Assembly: GCA_963762165.1 (NCBI GenBank)
Contig: CAVXJN010000001.1
Span: 186,001 to 250,000 of the forward strand
Length of the DNA: 64,000 nt
DNA from: CAVXJN01 sp963762165
GTDB lineage: Bacteria > Pseudomonadota > Gammaproteobacteria > JASBUN01
Reading direction: 5' to 3'
Positions 26,449 through 36,201 of the stretch are shown piece after piece. Each line of letters opens with the position of its first letter. Position 1 is the stretch's first letter. A program made the translations under genes and the position numbers. Below the pieces are notes generated by a model that was given only the letters and a program-made list of their open reading frames with translations, was not told where the DNA came from and made no database searches.

Positions 26449-28023
26449 CTAATTCGAGACCGGTGAACACTGTTTGTAGGCGCGCTCCCAAGCACCGAGT
26501 GCCGGTTGATCCGCGATTTCAAGGACCCAAGGTGAGAACGCAGGCCTCTTTCCCAGAGCCTCAGAATGACTCAGCCAAATCAGCATTGCGCCCGTTGGAT
26601 ACGAGAGAGTTCGTACTTGTACTTCGTCGTTCTGCAGCGCAGATGGGAATGGTATTGGAAGGAGCACGGCCGACCTATCTATCCGTGTTTGGTCTGATAT
26701 CGGTGAATGCCTTGTGGCGCACAACGCACTCTTCCACTCTGTCGCCGCTAATTGCTGCGTACTGACGTCGAGAAACACACCGACTATAAGGGCCACCATG
26801 GTGAACCCGCCGTACAAGCCATACCGGGCAGGCTTATAGATAGCCAGCCGAGGAACCGCTCTGTTCAATACGTATAAAAAAACAAACCAAAAATAGATCG
26901 AAGCGAATACTACCCGCCTAAATCCGACCGCTTGATCCGTAAATACATACATCCCAAGGGACAGAGGAAGGAGACTGGTGGCGATCAAAATGATTAGCGC
27001 TAGCCGGAATACATAGCGGAATCCAATTTGCCTTCCCGCCGCACTGTAAGGCGATCGATACGACATACGAAGAATTAAAAAAAAAGACAAGACAACGGTA
27101 GCCCAGCTGAGCACAATTACCCATGACCTACCAGGAAAGAACAAGTAGAGCCACGGATAAATCGTGGCAGGCACCAGTTCGATCAATATATGATGAACCT
27201 TTGCGACCAGTTCCGGCCCAGAAGACAACCGCGGGCTATTGTAGCCGTAACGGACCAGGAGATAGTTGAGAACGAATACGCAAGCAACAACTGCGGCAAC
27301 CCTCAAGTACGTTGTTGCGTAGCCCAGAAGCTGTTCTGTTACGATGTGTAAGTCTGCATCCTTCCGCTTATTTACGATTTCAACGCTCAAGATTCTCACA
27401 GTTACACCGATAAATAATATCGGCCAGAGCGGCTGATACGTAAAAATCACTACTACCGCGATGACAACGAACACGAACCACCGCTTGATCGACGGGCTGT
27501 GTGTGCTCGCGATCAATACAGCCCCAGCCAACGCGGCGCTCACCCCTATCAGCATGCTCGTCCCATAACTGACCATGTACACATGCCAAATGCCTGGCAT
27601 GGAAAAAATACACAGCGAAATCAGACCGCCGATTTTTGGATGGCGGCCAGCAGAACTTGCGACCTTGTATATCTGAATGCAGATTGTGATCAGTAGCACC
27701 AGATGAAGCATTCGAACCCATTCGAACTGAGAAATCGAATGCATTAACGAGAGAGGAATCAGGTCAAATACTGGCGCGAACGGACGCCCAGCGGCAAATG
27801 GACTAGACCAGAAACTGAATGCAGCCTGAGCGTAATCCATACCGCCTAGCGCAAAATAGAATCCAAAGAAATGATAATCATCTCCAATCGCATAAACTTC
27901 GCGATTCAAAAGCAGTCCCACGATCGTTATAGTCACCAAAGCTGCTAACAATGGTAGATTTCCGCGAGCTCCAATTAGTATTGGAGATTGTCCCGCACGG
28001 TGCGTTAGAAGCCTAATGTTCAT
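26449..28023 (-). CDS. Polytopic membrane protein of unknown function
   Basis: A 524-residue protein with about 11-12 hydrophobic helices and an acidic pair in the first external loop (YAIGDDYHFFGFYFALGGMD), a layout shared with GT-C type glycosyltransferases and O-antigen-modifying GtrC-like proteins. No named family is evident. It lies between two remnants of the same IS element, in AT-richer sequence, and reads in the direction of the polysaccharide cluster. A surface-glycan function is inferred from context only. Confidence 0.55.
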   Translation of the reverse strand: MNIRLLTHRAGQSPILIGARGNLPLLAALVTITIVGLLLNREVYAIGDDYHFFGFYFALGGMDYAQAAFSFWSSPFAAGRPFAPVFDLIPLSLMHSISQFEWVRMLHLVLLITICIQIYKVASSAGRHPKIGGLISLCIFSMPGIWHVYMVSYGTSMLIGVSAALAGAVLIASTHSPSIKRWFVFVVIAVVVIFTYQPLWPILFIGVTVRILSVEIVNKRKDADLHIVTEQLLGYATTYLRVAAVVACVFVLNYLLVRYGYNSPRLSSGPELVAKVHHILIELVPATIYPWLYLFFPGRSWVIVLSWATVVLSFFLILRMSYRSPYSAAGRQIGFRYVFRLALIILIATSLLPLSLGMYVFTDQAVGFRRVVFASIYFWFVFLYVLNRAVPRLAIYKPARYGLYGGFTMVALIVGVFLDVSTQQLAATEWKSALCATRHSPISDQTRIDRSAVLLPIPFPSALQNDEVQVRTLSYPTGAMLIWLSHSEALGKRPAFSPWVLEIADQPALGAWERAYKQCSPVSN

Positions 28024-28127
28024 ATTTCCATCCGCGGCCTATGTGTACAAACATTCGAACCCGCACGGGTTTCTCTGTTTTTTGGATTTCGGTGTTGCGA
28101 GTCATGGTCAGTTTTTTTGCACCACTT

Positions 28128-28243
28128 GTACGTTTCCCCAGCGGGTAGAGAGTTTTTAGGTAGAAATTTCTGGCAAAATAGCCGCAGCGATTCAAATAAA
28201 GAAATCGCGAACCGACGAAGATCAGATTATCGAAATCTTGAAC
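28128..28243 (+). mobile_element. IS3-family element remnant, copy 2, left part
   Basis: This stretch resembles the left end of copy 1 (shared TTCCCC, TTTCTGGCAAAATAGCCG and spacing). It then enters an OrfA reading KKSRTDEDQIIEIL before being interrupted at 28244 by the second insertion sequence. Its continuation is at 29439. It runs on the plus strand, upstream of and divergent from the membrane-protein gene ending at 26449. Confidence 0.75.
28240..28243. repeat. Target-site duplication GAAC (left)
   Basis: The four bases GAAC directly precede the terminal inverted repeat of the inserted element and recur directly after its right end at 29435-29438. A 4-bp duplication fits IS407-like members of the IS3 family. 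Confidence 0.85.
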
Positions 28244-28281
28244 GGTAATCCCCCCATTTATGTTCGCATGTAGAAGTAGCG

Positions 28282-29161
28282 CTAAGCCACCAGGGCCAAC
28301 TTCTGTTTCGGGGTGATGCCTCCCAGGGCCATATTGGGCCGTTCGTTGTTGTAGGTCCAGAGCCAGCGAGTCGCATAGTCGCGGACTTCGTCGATTGTAT
28401 CGAACAGGTATTGCGACAGCCATTCGTAACGCACCGTGCGGTTGTAGCGTTCGATATAAGCATTTTGCTGCGGCTTGCCGGGCTGGATATAGGCAAGCTC
28501 GATACCTCGTTCGTCCGCCCAAGTGGTCAGCGCACCGCTGATATATTCTGGACCGTTGTCACAACGAATGACCGCTGGCTTGCCGCGCCATTCGATGATC
28601 TGTTCCAGTGTACGGATGACCCGTTCGGCCGGTAGCGAGAAGTCCACTTCGATGCCTAACCCTTCCCGGTTGAAGTCGTCAATGACGTTCAATAGGCGGA
28701 AGCATCGCCCATCCGCCAGACTGTCATGCATGAAGTCCATCGACCAGGTTTGATTGATCGCCTGGGGCACTGTCAAGTGGCTGCGGCTTCTCGCGCACCA
28801 GCCGCTTCTTGGGTTTGATCCGCAGATTCAGCTCCAAGGCCCGGTAGATGCGATACACGCGCTTGTGGTTCCAGCCGAAGCCTTTGACGTTACGTAAGTA
28901 CAAAAAGCACAGCCCAAAGCCCCAGTTGCGCTGGTTGTGCGTCAGGCGGATCAGCCAGTCGGCAATGCGCTCATTTTCCGTCGAAAGCCGCGCCGGATAC
29001 CGATAACAGCGCTCGCTCACCGCAAACAGCCGGCACGCGCGGCGGATCGATACCGCCTTGTCCTTCACTGCCCAGCGCGCCATCGCCTTCCGTTGCGATG
29101 GCGCTACCATTTTTTCCCAACGCCTCGCGCAGGATCTCCGCATCCATCTTCGACTCGGCAT
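28282..29161 (-). pseudogene. IS3-family transposase OrfB (DDE integrase), frameshifted
   Basis: The first part reads MVAPSQRKAMARWAVKDKAV from an ATG overlapping the end of OrfA, then NWGFGLCFLYLRNVKGFGWN and ALELNLRIKPKKRLVREK. Near 28775 a one-base shift changes frame, and the rest of the rve core follows: QTWSMDFMHDSLADGRCFRL (first Asp), VIRCDNGPEYIS (second Asp) and QQNAYIERYNRTVRYEWL (Glu), ending with ERPNMALGGITPKQKL. All three catalytic acidic residues are present, so a single indel correction would restore a full transposase. Confidence 0.88.
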
Positions 29162-29369
29162 ACATCTTCTTCAGCCGCCGGTTCTCTTCCTCCAGCTCCT
29201 TGAGCCGACTCATCATCGAGGCGTCCATCCCACCGAACTTGGCGCGCCATTTATAAAACGTCGCCGAACTGATCCCGTGCGTGCGGCACAGCTCCGGTAC
29301 CGCCACCCCAGACTCGGCCTCTTTTAGCATCGCCAGAATCTGACTATCTGTGAATCGCGATTTCTTCAC
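28971..29369 (-). CDS. IS3-family transposase OrfA
   Basis: OrfA with an N-terminal helix-turn-helix (MKKSRFTDSQILAMLKEAES, then LCRTHGISSATFYKWRAKFG) and a leucine-zipper-like helix (SRLKELEEENRRLKKMYAES). Homology ends near ILREALGK at a run of six A (about 29112-29117). Beyond this the frame runs on for about 45 residues without homology. One more A would give an ending GKKW and stop, a form usual in this family, so an indel at this run is likely. The true end is then near 29108. Confidence 0.85.
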   Translation of the reverse strand: MKKSRFTDSQILAMLKEAESGVAVPELCRTHGISSATFYKWRAKFGGMDASMMSRLKELEEENRRLKKMYAESKMDAEILREALGKNGSAIATEGDGALGSEGQGGIDPPRVPAVCGERALLSVSGAAFDGK

Positions 29370-29434
29370 CGTAGAATCTCCTGGTCAGTAGAAAATTCTA
29401 CTTCTAAACGCAATCAATTTCCGGGGGGATTACC

Positions 29435-29438
29435 GAAC
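29435..29438. repeat. Target-site duplication GAAC (right)
   Basis: Second copy of the GAAC duplication flanking the 1191-bp IS3-family element; the left copy is at 28240-28243. Confidence 0.85.
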
Positions 29439-29575
29439 GAAGCCGACGTAGGAACGAAGATCGAGGATCTATGCCGCAAGCAACGGATTTTCGGGGTGAC
29501 CGATTACAAATAGCAATTGAAATATGGCGGCTTAAGCGCCTCCGAGCGCAAGCGCGTTTCCGCAATACAATTTTG
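29439..29575 (+). mobile_element. IS3-family element remnant, copy 2, right part
   Basis: Continuation of the older orfA interrupted at 28244: after the duplication it reads EADVGTKIEDLCRKQRIFG, then VTDYK, a TAG stop, QLKYGGLSASERKR. This aligns with copy 1 (EPDVGMKVKDLCRKHGIS, KYGGMSASE). No orfB homology is seen after it, so this copy is truncated. Confidence 0.8.
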
Positions 29576-29609
29576 ACGGTGGCAATAACCGCGATGCGCG
29601 CTGATCAGA

Positions 29610-29993
29610 TTAAGATCGGTATGTCCAAGCACTATGCAGTACAAATGTCACTGCGGGGACGATGCAGACGACAAACACAATTCCGTAGATGTAATGAAGG
29701 CCATAAATAATGGCCATACCGGAAATATCCCATCGATAAAGACAAGCCCACGATAGATACGACGGCAAAGCGTATTATGTTATCCGGTGAAACCTGGCTA
29801 GCGAAGCTCCACCGCGTGTTGACGACATATGAAAAACTCGCTGCCGTTGCGAATGCAATGCCGTTCGCAACAACGGCAACAGCAGCCATTTAGTAATAAA
29901 CCATGCAGCGACAACCGTGTGCAGACCTGTCGCCAATAAGCCTGTTATCGCGAACCGGACAAACTGCCCACTCAGCTTATGCCGAAGGGTCAT
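29610..29993 (-). pseudogene. GtrA-like flippase family protein, frameshifted
   Basis: Three frames together make a GtrA-family protein of about 127 residues with four membrane segments: FVRFAITGLLATGLHTVVAA, then MAAVAVVANGIAFATAASFS with YVVNTRWSFAS and IIRFAVVSIVGLSLS, then IIYGLHYIYGIVFVVCIVP and TFVLHSAWTYRS before TAA. GtrA proteins are thought to move undecaprenyl-phosphate sugars across the inner membrane. Two frameshifts are present, of unclear origin. It is followed upstream on the same strand by a methyltransferase and a GtrB-like transferase. Confidence 0.7.
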
Positions 29994-30142
29994 CAGTGCT
30001 CAGATCTGCAAATACACAGCTATAGTGGACACTTGGGAGATATTTTGGAAGAAGGCACGACCACCGATCATGAGCAACTATGAATACCACGTTGTAGAAC
30101 GCATGCGTATCGTTTAGCCTTGAATGTAAAGTACTATTGGTT

Positions 30143-30847
30143 TCAATCGCGTCTACCAAGATTACCATCCCGCCTTTCGAACAAAATATATACATTCTTA
30201 CCGACAACCGTGTCCAAAATGCGGTCCGCTGTTCTGCTGATCGGAAACACGTACCGATCGTAAATCCTCAGCATTTGTCGATCTACATCACCGGTTTTGT
30301 TCTTCGAGCATTTGTATGCAATAGATGCTAGAAATCCGATTGAATCCGCATATCTGGACCTTATTATCTTGGCATCGACTGCCTGCACTATTGTCGCCAG
30401 CGCCCGACGCGTATACCGGCGAAAATGCCTACCTTCCGATCCATACTTGAATAAGGAACTGGAACGCAGGCACATAAATGAACATTCTACCGCCTGGTTT
30501 TAATAGCTCACACCACTCTCGGACCGCTGCCTGGTCTCTTGAATGTGTTCCAAGACATTTAAAGAGTAAATGAAATCAAAACCTACGCCATCCAAATCGC
30601 GCAAGCTGGCTTCAACTGGAATTCCAAGCGATCGGATATGTGCGGCCTGATTACGATCCGGTTCGAAACAGGTCACTTCATAACCCTCGTCACGCAACGC
30701 GCGCGCGAAAGTACCAATACCAGCTCCAATATCCAGCACGCGCATACCCGGGCGCACCTGCGTCCGAATCAAATCCAACAGATACGCGTTGTACTTAACA
30801 GCATCCGCCATCACCTCCAAGTTGTCTGTTCCCGCGTACTCAGTCAT
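30143..30847 (-). pseudogene. Class I SAM-dependent methyltransferase, two frameshifts
   Basis: The start frame has a full methyltransferase core (MRVLDIGAGIGTFARALRDE, then YEVTCFEPDRN and FDFIYSLNVLEHIQE). After a shift near 30520 it continues REWCELLKPGGRMFIYVPAF, and after another near 30440, GRHFRRYTRRALATIVQAVD and KTGDVDRQMLRIYDRYVFPI. Sum about 234 residues, normal for this group of cluster-borne methyltransferases. The HFRRYTR segment is shared with the methyltransferase at 34.4-35.2 kb. The target (sugar or lipid-linked intermediate) is unknown. Confidence 0.7.
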
Positions 30848-30970
30848 TCGTTACACCCGCACGGTTCCAATTGCATTCACTCAAGACAATGTGCATAACG
30901 TTCAGTTGCGGCGATCCCATGTTGGGCGCTATTCCAACGAAACAGTTTAGGCATTATTTTCCAGTTTAAT

Positions 30971-31913
30971 TTACCATCCATCATGAGTTCCGCAACAGCT
31001 CCTCTCGAAATTTCGTTTGTCCTGCTCTGCAATGGAATCAAGCACAAGTCCAATAGCAACCAACAGGAGCGCCACAATCTCAATTCCCGTCGCCAGAATC
31101 GCGAGCGGCACATGGTAGATATACTGCATCTGAATCGAATCTTTAAATACCGGAACGGCCACGAGCATACCAACTAACGCGAAGAAAACCCCTGCCCCTC
31201 CGAAAAAAGCTAACGGGCGATAATGTCAAAGGAACGCACGATAGTCTTAATTACTTTGGCGCCGTCAACGAGCGTATTCAGCTTCGAAACACTACCCTCT
31301 GGCCTGTCTTTATATTCGATGGAATCTCAACAATACGGAATTTCTTATCTAACGCGTGTAACGTCATGTCCGTTTCAATTTCAAATCCTTCGACTAGTAT
31401 CGGATAATTCTTGACGAAAGATCGACTCGACACACGGTACCCCGTCATGATATCCACTAGGTTTGCACTAAATAAAAAATTGACGAGCGATTGAACAAGC
31501 CTATTGCCGAAATTGTGCAACGGCCTCTTGTTTTCTTTAAGATAGTGACCTGCCGAATGCCGGTCTCCTACCACCATCTCCGCTTTGCCTTCGGCGACCG
31601 GTTGGATCAGATCCGCCAATCTATCCGCCGGGTAGGTCAAATCTGCATCAGCCAACACGTATATATCGGCATCAACGTCATGGAAGGCTCGTCGCACAGC
31701 GTTACCCTTACCTTGTCTGGGCTCCACGATAATCCCACCGTTATTACCAGCCTGTTTCATGGTGTCGCGTGCAACTTGCTCCGTATCATCAGTGGAGTTG
31801 TTGTTGACAACCCAAATTTCCGCGTCTGGCATAGCGGCGTGGAAGTCGCGAATCGCTGCTTCAATAACTTGCGCCTCGTTAAACGCCGGCAGAATGATCG
31901 CTACCTTCGTCAT
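30971..31913 (-). CDS. Family 2 glycosyltransferase with C-terminal membrane segments (GtrB/DPM-like), frameshifted
   Basis: From ATG 31913 (MTKVAIILPAFNEAQVIEAA) it has a GT2 domain with IWVVNNNSTDDTEQVARDT, the metal-binding motif YVLADADLTYPADRLADLI, and IMTGYRVSSRSFVKNYP. Near 31300 the frame changes (YKDRPEGSVSKLNTLVDGAK, VIKTIVRSFDIIAR), and again near 31195 to two membrane helices (LAILATGIEIVALLLVAIGL). The reconstructed length is about 315 residues. Such enzymes transfer sugar from a nucleotide donor to undecaprenyl phosphate. The start overlaps the upstream gene by four bases (ATGA). Confidence 0.8.
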
Positions 31914-34349
31914 CGGAAAGATATCCTTGTTATTTCGATCGGCGTAGCCGTGTGGGACGTTGCGTAGACGGTCGCAAACTTCGCACGTTTTCGTGCAATT
32001 ACCATTTGGCTGCGTTGTTGCCAGTCGGCTGTGCAATCAAATACTTTAATATTTGTATCTAGAAATGCCATCTTTTCATCGTACCAATTGACTTGAATAC
32101 GGCCCGAACCAGGTTTTACCCCACAACGTAATGTGACTTTCTGTAAATACCGTATCCCGCCACAAACCGCCACCGTCTGAGTCGCAGGGGCGTTCACCGA
32201 AACCTGGAATGTGCCTGCGCTTACATCAGCTTTAGCACCATTACTCAAGGTCCAACCGGTTGGCCCAGAGAGTTCTGGATTGTTAAGTCTTTCTTCCTAA
32301 ATCGATACTCATCACGAATAGCCCGAACCTCGACTGAACCAAATTGGGCGATTTTGCTCGTGGCGTCCCCGATGGCGTTTCGCGTTATCGGATTACCCCA
32401 CTCTTGATCCAATAACACATAGTTGACTCCATAAGCGCTTAAAACAGTCACGATGTTTTGCGCTCCCCCAGCGTCGTCTATCTTTTCCTTAAATTGATAA
32501 TTGTACCAATTTGGATAAAGAGCGTCCGCGTGTAAACCTGCTCCAAACGGAGGACTGAAAAAGGCTACGGGGACTGCTCCGTATTCAGAAGATTAACAAG
32601 CTGCACCGCACGGCGAGTGGGCACTCTAACTTCCAGATACCGCTGGCGAGATATTTTGTCAAAAATATGCGCAGTGGAAAATCACGATAGGCCCAAGTCC
32701 CCGCTGTGAAAGAACAAAAGATTGAATTCCACCGTAAATATCGCCGCATAAGTGAAACCTTCGGCGATCAGCGCCGACTCCCGCGTTCCGCCCGAAATTG
32801 CAATACCGATTACGGCAGTGAGAATAAGCGTCATCGGGTAAACATAACGCAGGTAACTTTGGGAATAAAAAATAACTGCGACAGCGAGGCTGGCGACTAG
32901 GAATAGCAAAATCCCTTTCTTATTTCGACTCGCTAATAAACAAATCAGAGCGGCAGGAAACAATAACATCCATTGAAACCCTCCGGCCCCGTTACTCGCC
33001 TCCAGATAATCTCCAGAATTGAATACCACACGATAAGGTAGATCCCATGTGACGCCGGAATGATACAATAGGTTATCGAAATTGACGGGTGGAAAGTAGT
33101 GAGATTGAAAGATCGCATTGAAAAACGGATGAACCGGATTCCCACTAATAACCCATGCGGTCAGATAAGGGATAGCACCTGCAACAACAAACAGCAGGAA
33201 TCCATACAAGGCCGGACGTATATTGCGTCCATCTAGCCACAATCGAGGGTGAAATAGGACGATAGGCACTAGCGCCGGCAATATACTTAGGGTCACCGCT
33301 TTTGCGGCAGCACAAATCCGAACATTAGCCCGGCCACCCTGATTCCGGATCGGCCTTCTTCCTGTACATGACAAAGCAGCGCTATTACACCTTGCACCAC
33401 GAACGCAGTCCATACTGTCTCAACAAAAAGACTGCTGCTCTCTGTAAATACAAGGGGTGCAGATAGAAAAATTAGCGCCGTCCATTGCGCGCCCCTCATC
33501 GTTCCACCAGCCCATAACACTAGCCTGTAACCTTGCCAAACTAACAGATACGTAAATCCAACGTTGATCAATCTTGCAGCGGATTCGCCTCCGAGCATAT
33601 AACCAATCGAAAACAACCAATCCCCTAACATTGGAATCAACGCCATGGAATAGAGCGAGGGATTGAATCCCCATTCATGCTGTGACGCCAGTTGACTTGG
33701 TAACGAATAAATGTAAGTCAACGCATCGAACATTACTTCCGGCATTAAAGCCGCCACAAAATGCGCCATCGCTACCGTAACGATTGCGACGCCCATCCAA
33801 TCCACCTGACATCCTGCAGTTAGCGGTTGTTGCGCAACGCAAAAATCGGCGCGACGGCTTCTGGTATCTCCCTCCACCACAATAGCAGTGGCGCAGCCAA
33901 CATCACGGAATATAGCCCAGGATAATTCACTGGCATATGCGCGAGTAGGCCAACAACCGTACCGAAAATTCCGGCGCCGATTAGAAACGACGCACTCCAA
34001 CGTTCTTTATGGTCGCTAATCTTAAGCAGCTTACGAGCTTTCTTCCCGAGCACTGCGGATGTCAAAAGCAAACCAACATGTGACTAACAGAGGCCAAATT
34101 GCATTCGTCAGTAATGCGATTATGACTGCCAGTACAATACCTGCATACATTGTATTGTGCTGCAATTGCCTAACGCAGAAGACCAAAACCAACGCAACAC
34201 CGAGCATTAACCCTGCGTATCGCCATAAAGCATTATCCACCCACGGCAAAACCTCGGGCCAATCTTGCTGTAGCAAGCCCGTGACGGTAAGCGTGACTCC
34301 GGCAACGATGGAAAGAAAGAAAGACGCTCAGTATTCGACTGTTTCGCAT
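31910..34349 (-). CDS. Large polytopic glycosyltransferase-like membrane protein, several frameshifts
   Basis: Pieces in successive frames line up as one protein of about 810 residues. It starts at ATG 34349 (MRNSRILSVFL) and continues VAGVTLTVTGLLQQDWPEVL, many membrane helices, and the acidic first loop PEVMFDALTYIYSLPSQLA, typical of GT-C enzymes. Further helices (LYGFLLFVVAGAIPYLTAWV) are followed by a soluble C-terminal part (VNYVLLDQEWGNPITRNAIG) and a beta-rich domain (VSAGTFQVSVNAPATQTVAV). Frame changes fall near 34325, 34050, 33830, 33310, 32600 and 32245. With so many, real decay is possible. The product would be a polyprenyl-linked sugar transferase (inference). Confidence 0.6.
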
Positions 34350-34416
34350 CCTGGACACTTGATTATAGTTTTATACCCGGCCGCTTTTTGAATTGGGTGC
34401 AGCAAAGGACCCCACA

Positions 34417-35187
34417 TTATGCACGCGTAAGCTCGGCTCCCTCCTGGACATCGACGGCTTCAAGTAAACAAACTATTGATACCCCATAAGGCAAATTCAC
34501 CGTCTTGAGTAAAAATCGTTCGGCTGAAAATATCGTCTCTAGCAGCTTGTTGATTGTTGGGGGCGGAATCCCGTGCCCAGGTGCCCTCCGCACTACCGAA
34601 CATTTTGTCTTCTATCTGCGCTAGTGCGGCAACCGGGAACAGAATAGTGTTAAAATATGAAATGCGTACTATAGACAGCCCTGCCGCTCGAGACTTTCTT
34701 TCGTAGCTCACGCGTCGAATAACGTCTCTTGTGGTGGAGAAAGTGGTCATGCGGACCGTACAGCCATTGATACGCGGGAACCGTAACCAAAATACGACCA
34801 TTTATTGCTAATAGCCGTCGTAATGCGATCAACGTTTGAACATCTTGATCGATATGTTCCAAAACATCGAACATGCATATTAAATCGAATCGTTCGCTAT
34901 TAAAGCCGATATTATCGGGACAAACATCCGGCCCTTATTTCGCAGAGATTGTTGGTCTTCTGTAACGCGATCGCGCGCGCGTCAGAATCCAACTCGATCG
35001 CGCGAACTCGACCGAATTCTGCTAACATTTTTAGGTTGCCTCCCGTACCGCAACCAACTTCAAGGATTTCCGGCGTTATATTGAATTTCAAACTCTCGAG
35101 CAACGTAGACAGGATCTGCCTGCGCCCAACGAACCACCAGTGTCTATTCTCAACTTCCGCCATTTCGAGATAGGCTTCTGGGTTCAT
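34417..35187 (-). CDS. Class I SAM-dependent methyltransferase, frameshifted
   Basis: It starts MNPEAYLEMAEVENRHWWFV with the methyltransferase core ILEVGCGTGGNLKMLAEFGR and RAIELDSDARAIAL. After a shift near 34915 it continues LICMFDVLEHIDQDVQTLIA and ILVTVPAYQWLYGPHDHFLH with HKRRYSTRELRKK. It shifts again near 34690 (RAAGLSIVRISYFNTILFPV) and near the end (LPYGVSIVCLLEAVD). About 255 residues once corrected, the usual size. The start overlaps the upstream glycosyltransferase stop by four bases. It is the second of several methyltransferases in the cluster; the acceptor is unknown. Confidence 0.75.
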
Positions 35188-36146
35188 TGTTTTTTCCCAT
35201 AGCGTTTTCTTATCAAATATAGCGGCCTACGCTTGGTCTCCATGTATATGCGCCCGATATACTCCCCCAGTACACCAACGCTAATAAGCTGCAGACTACC
35301 AAAGAATAATACGGCGACCAGCAACGACGCATAGCCTGGGACGTCGATGCCGTAAATCAAGGTCCTAACGACAATAAAGATTAAATAAATGACTGCAACG
35401 AGCGTTCCCATTATTCCGATGTAAGACCACAATCGGAGCGGAGCAGTGCTAAAGCTAGTCACTCCCTCCAAAGCAAAGTTCCAGAGCTTCCACCCAGAAA
35501 ACTTCGTTGCCCCTGCGATACGGGATCTTCTAACATAATCCAAGGTCACCGTTTTAAAGCCAACCCACGCAAACAAGCCTTTCATGAATCTCTGTTGTTC
35601 AGGCAGTTGCTTGAGTGCATCAACCGCGATCCTATCAATTAACCGGAAGTCGCCAACATTTTCCGGTATCTTGATATTCGAGAGGGAGTTGTGAAGCCTA
35701 TAAAAGATTTCCGCAGACTTTCGTTTCAGCAGAGAATCCGAACTTCGGTCTACACGTCGCGCCAACACAACCTCCGCACCCTTCAACCATTCGTTGATCA
35801 TTGCCCGTATTAAATCCGGCGGGTCTTGCAGATCTGCATCGATGGGGATCACGGCATCGCCAGTTGCCGCATCGAGACCGGCGGTCAAGGCGGCTTCTTT
35901 CCCGAAATTCCGAGATAACTCAATCACGCTAAACCGGAAATCGCTGTTGGCGACAGCAACCAGTTTGGTTAACGTATCATCCCGACTTCCGTCGTCAATG
36001 CACACAACCTCGAATTCGTATTCTTGTAGTTCATCCATTAAATGGCAGACCGCCGCATGAAAGTCCTGAACAGCTTCGCCCTCGTTGAAAAATGGGACAA
36101 CTAATGAAATTGTTTCTTTCTTTGTCATAGATAGTGATTCTGCCAT
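35184..36146 (-). CDS. Family 2 glycosyltransferase, GtrB-like
   Basis: A 320-residue (from ATG 36146) or 314-residue (from ATG 36128, MTKKETISLVVPFFNEGEAV) inverting transferase. The GT2 domain shows VVCIDDGSRDDTLTKLVAVA, the donor/metal motif IPIDADLQDPPDLIRAMINE and the conserved FKTVTLDYVRRSRIAGATKF. Two C-terminal membrane helices (residues about 235-300) follow, as in GtrB and DPM1-like enzymes that glycosylate undecaprenyl phosphate. It is intact. It lies 56 bases downstream of the sugar O-methyltransferase. Confidence 0.92.
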   Translation of the reverse strand: MAESLSMTKKETISLVVPFFNEGEAVQDFHAAVCHLMDELQEYEFEVVCIDDGSRDDTLTKLVAVANSDFRFSVIELSRNFGKEAALTAGLDAATGDAVIPIDADLQDPPDLIRAMINEWLKGAEVVLARRVDRSSDSLLKRKSAEIFYRLHNSLSNIKIPENVGDFRLIDRIAVDALKQLPEQQRFMKGLFAWVGFKTVTLDYVRRSRIAGATKFSGWKLWNFALEGVTSFSTAPLRLWSYIGIMGTLVAVIYLIFIVVRTLIYGIDVPGYASLLVAVLFFGSLQLISVGVLGEYIGRIYMETKRRPLYLIRKRYGKKQ

Positions 36147-36201
36147 ATCAGGTACAAATCGCTCTCGAAGCGAGAGCCTTTCGCCTTTTTGTCCGCATGA
36201 G

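Larger units (their letters stand above)
28244..29434 (-). mobile_element. IS3-family insertion sequence (IS407-like), 1191 bp
   Basis: The element is bounded by 12-bp perfect terminal inverted repeats GGTAATCCCCCC (28244-28255 and complement 29423-29434), with inner TAGAAGTAG repeats (28271 and complement near 29398). It is flanked by a GAAC duplication and encodes OrfA and OrfB on the minus strand. It is inserted in the orfA of an older IS3-family remnant. Removing the element and one GAAC restores that reading frame (IIEILNEADVGTKIEDLCRK). OrfB carries a frameshift, so as sequenced it may be unable to move by itself. Confidence 0.92.
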
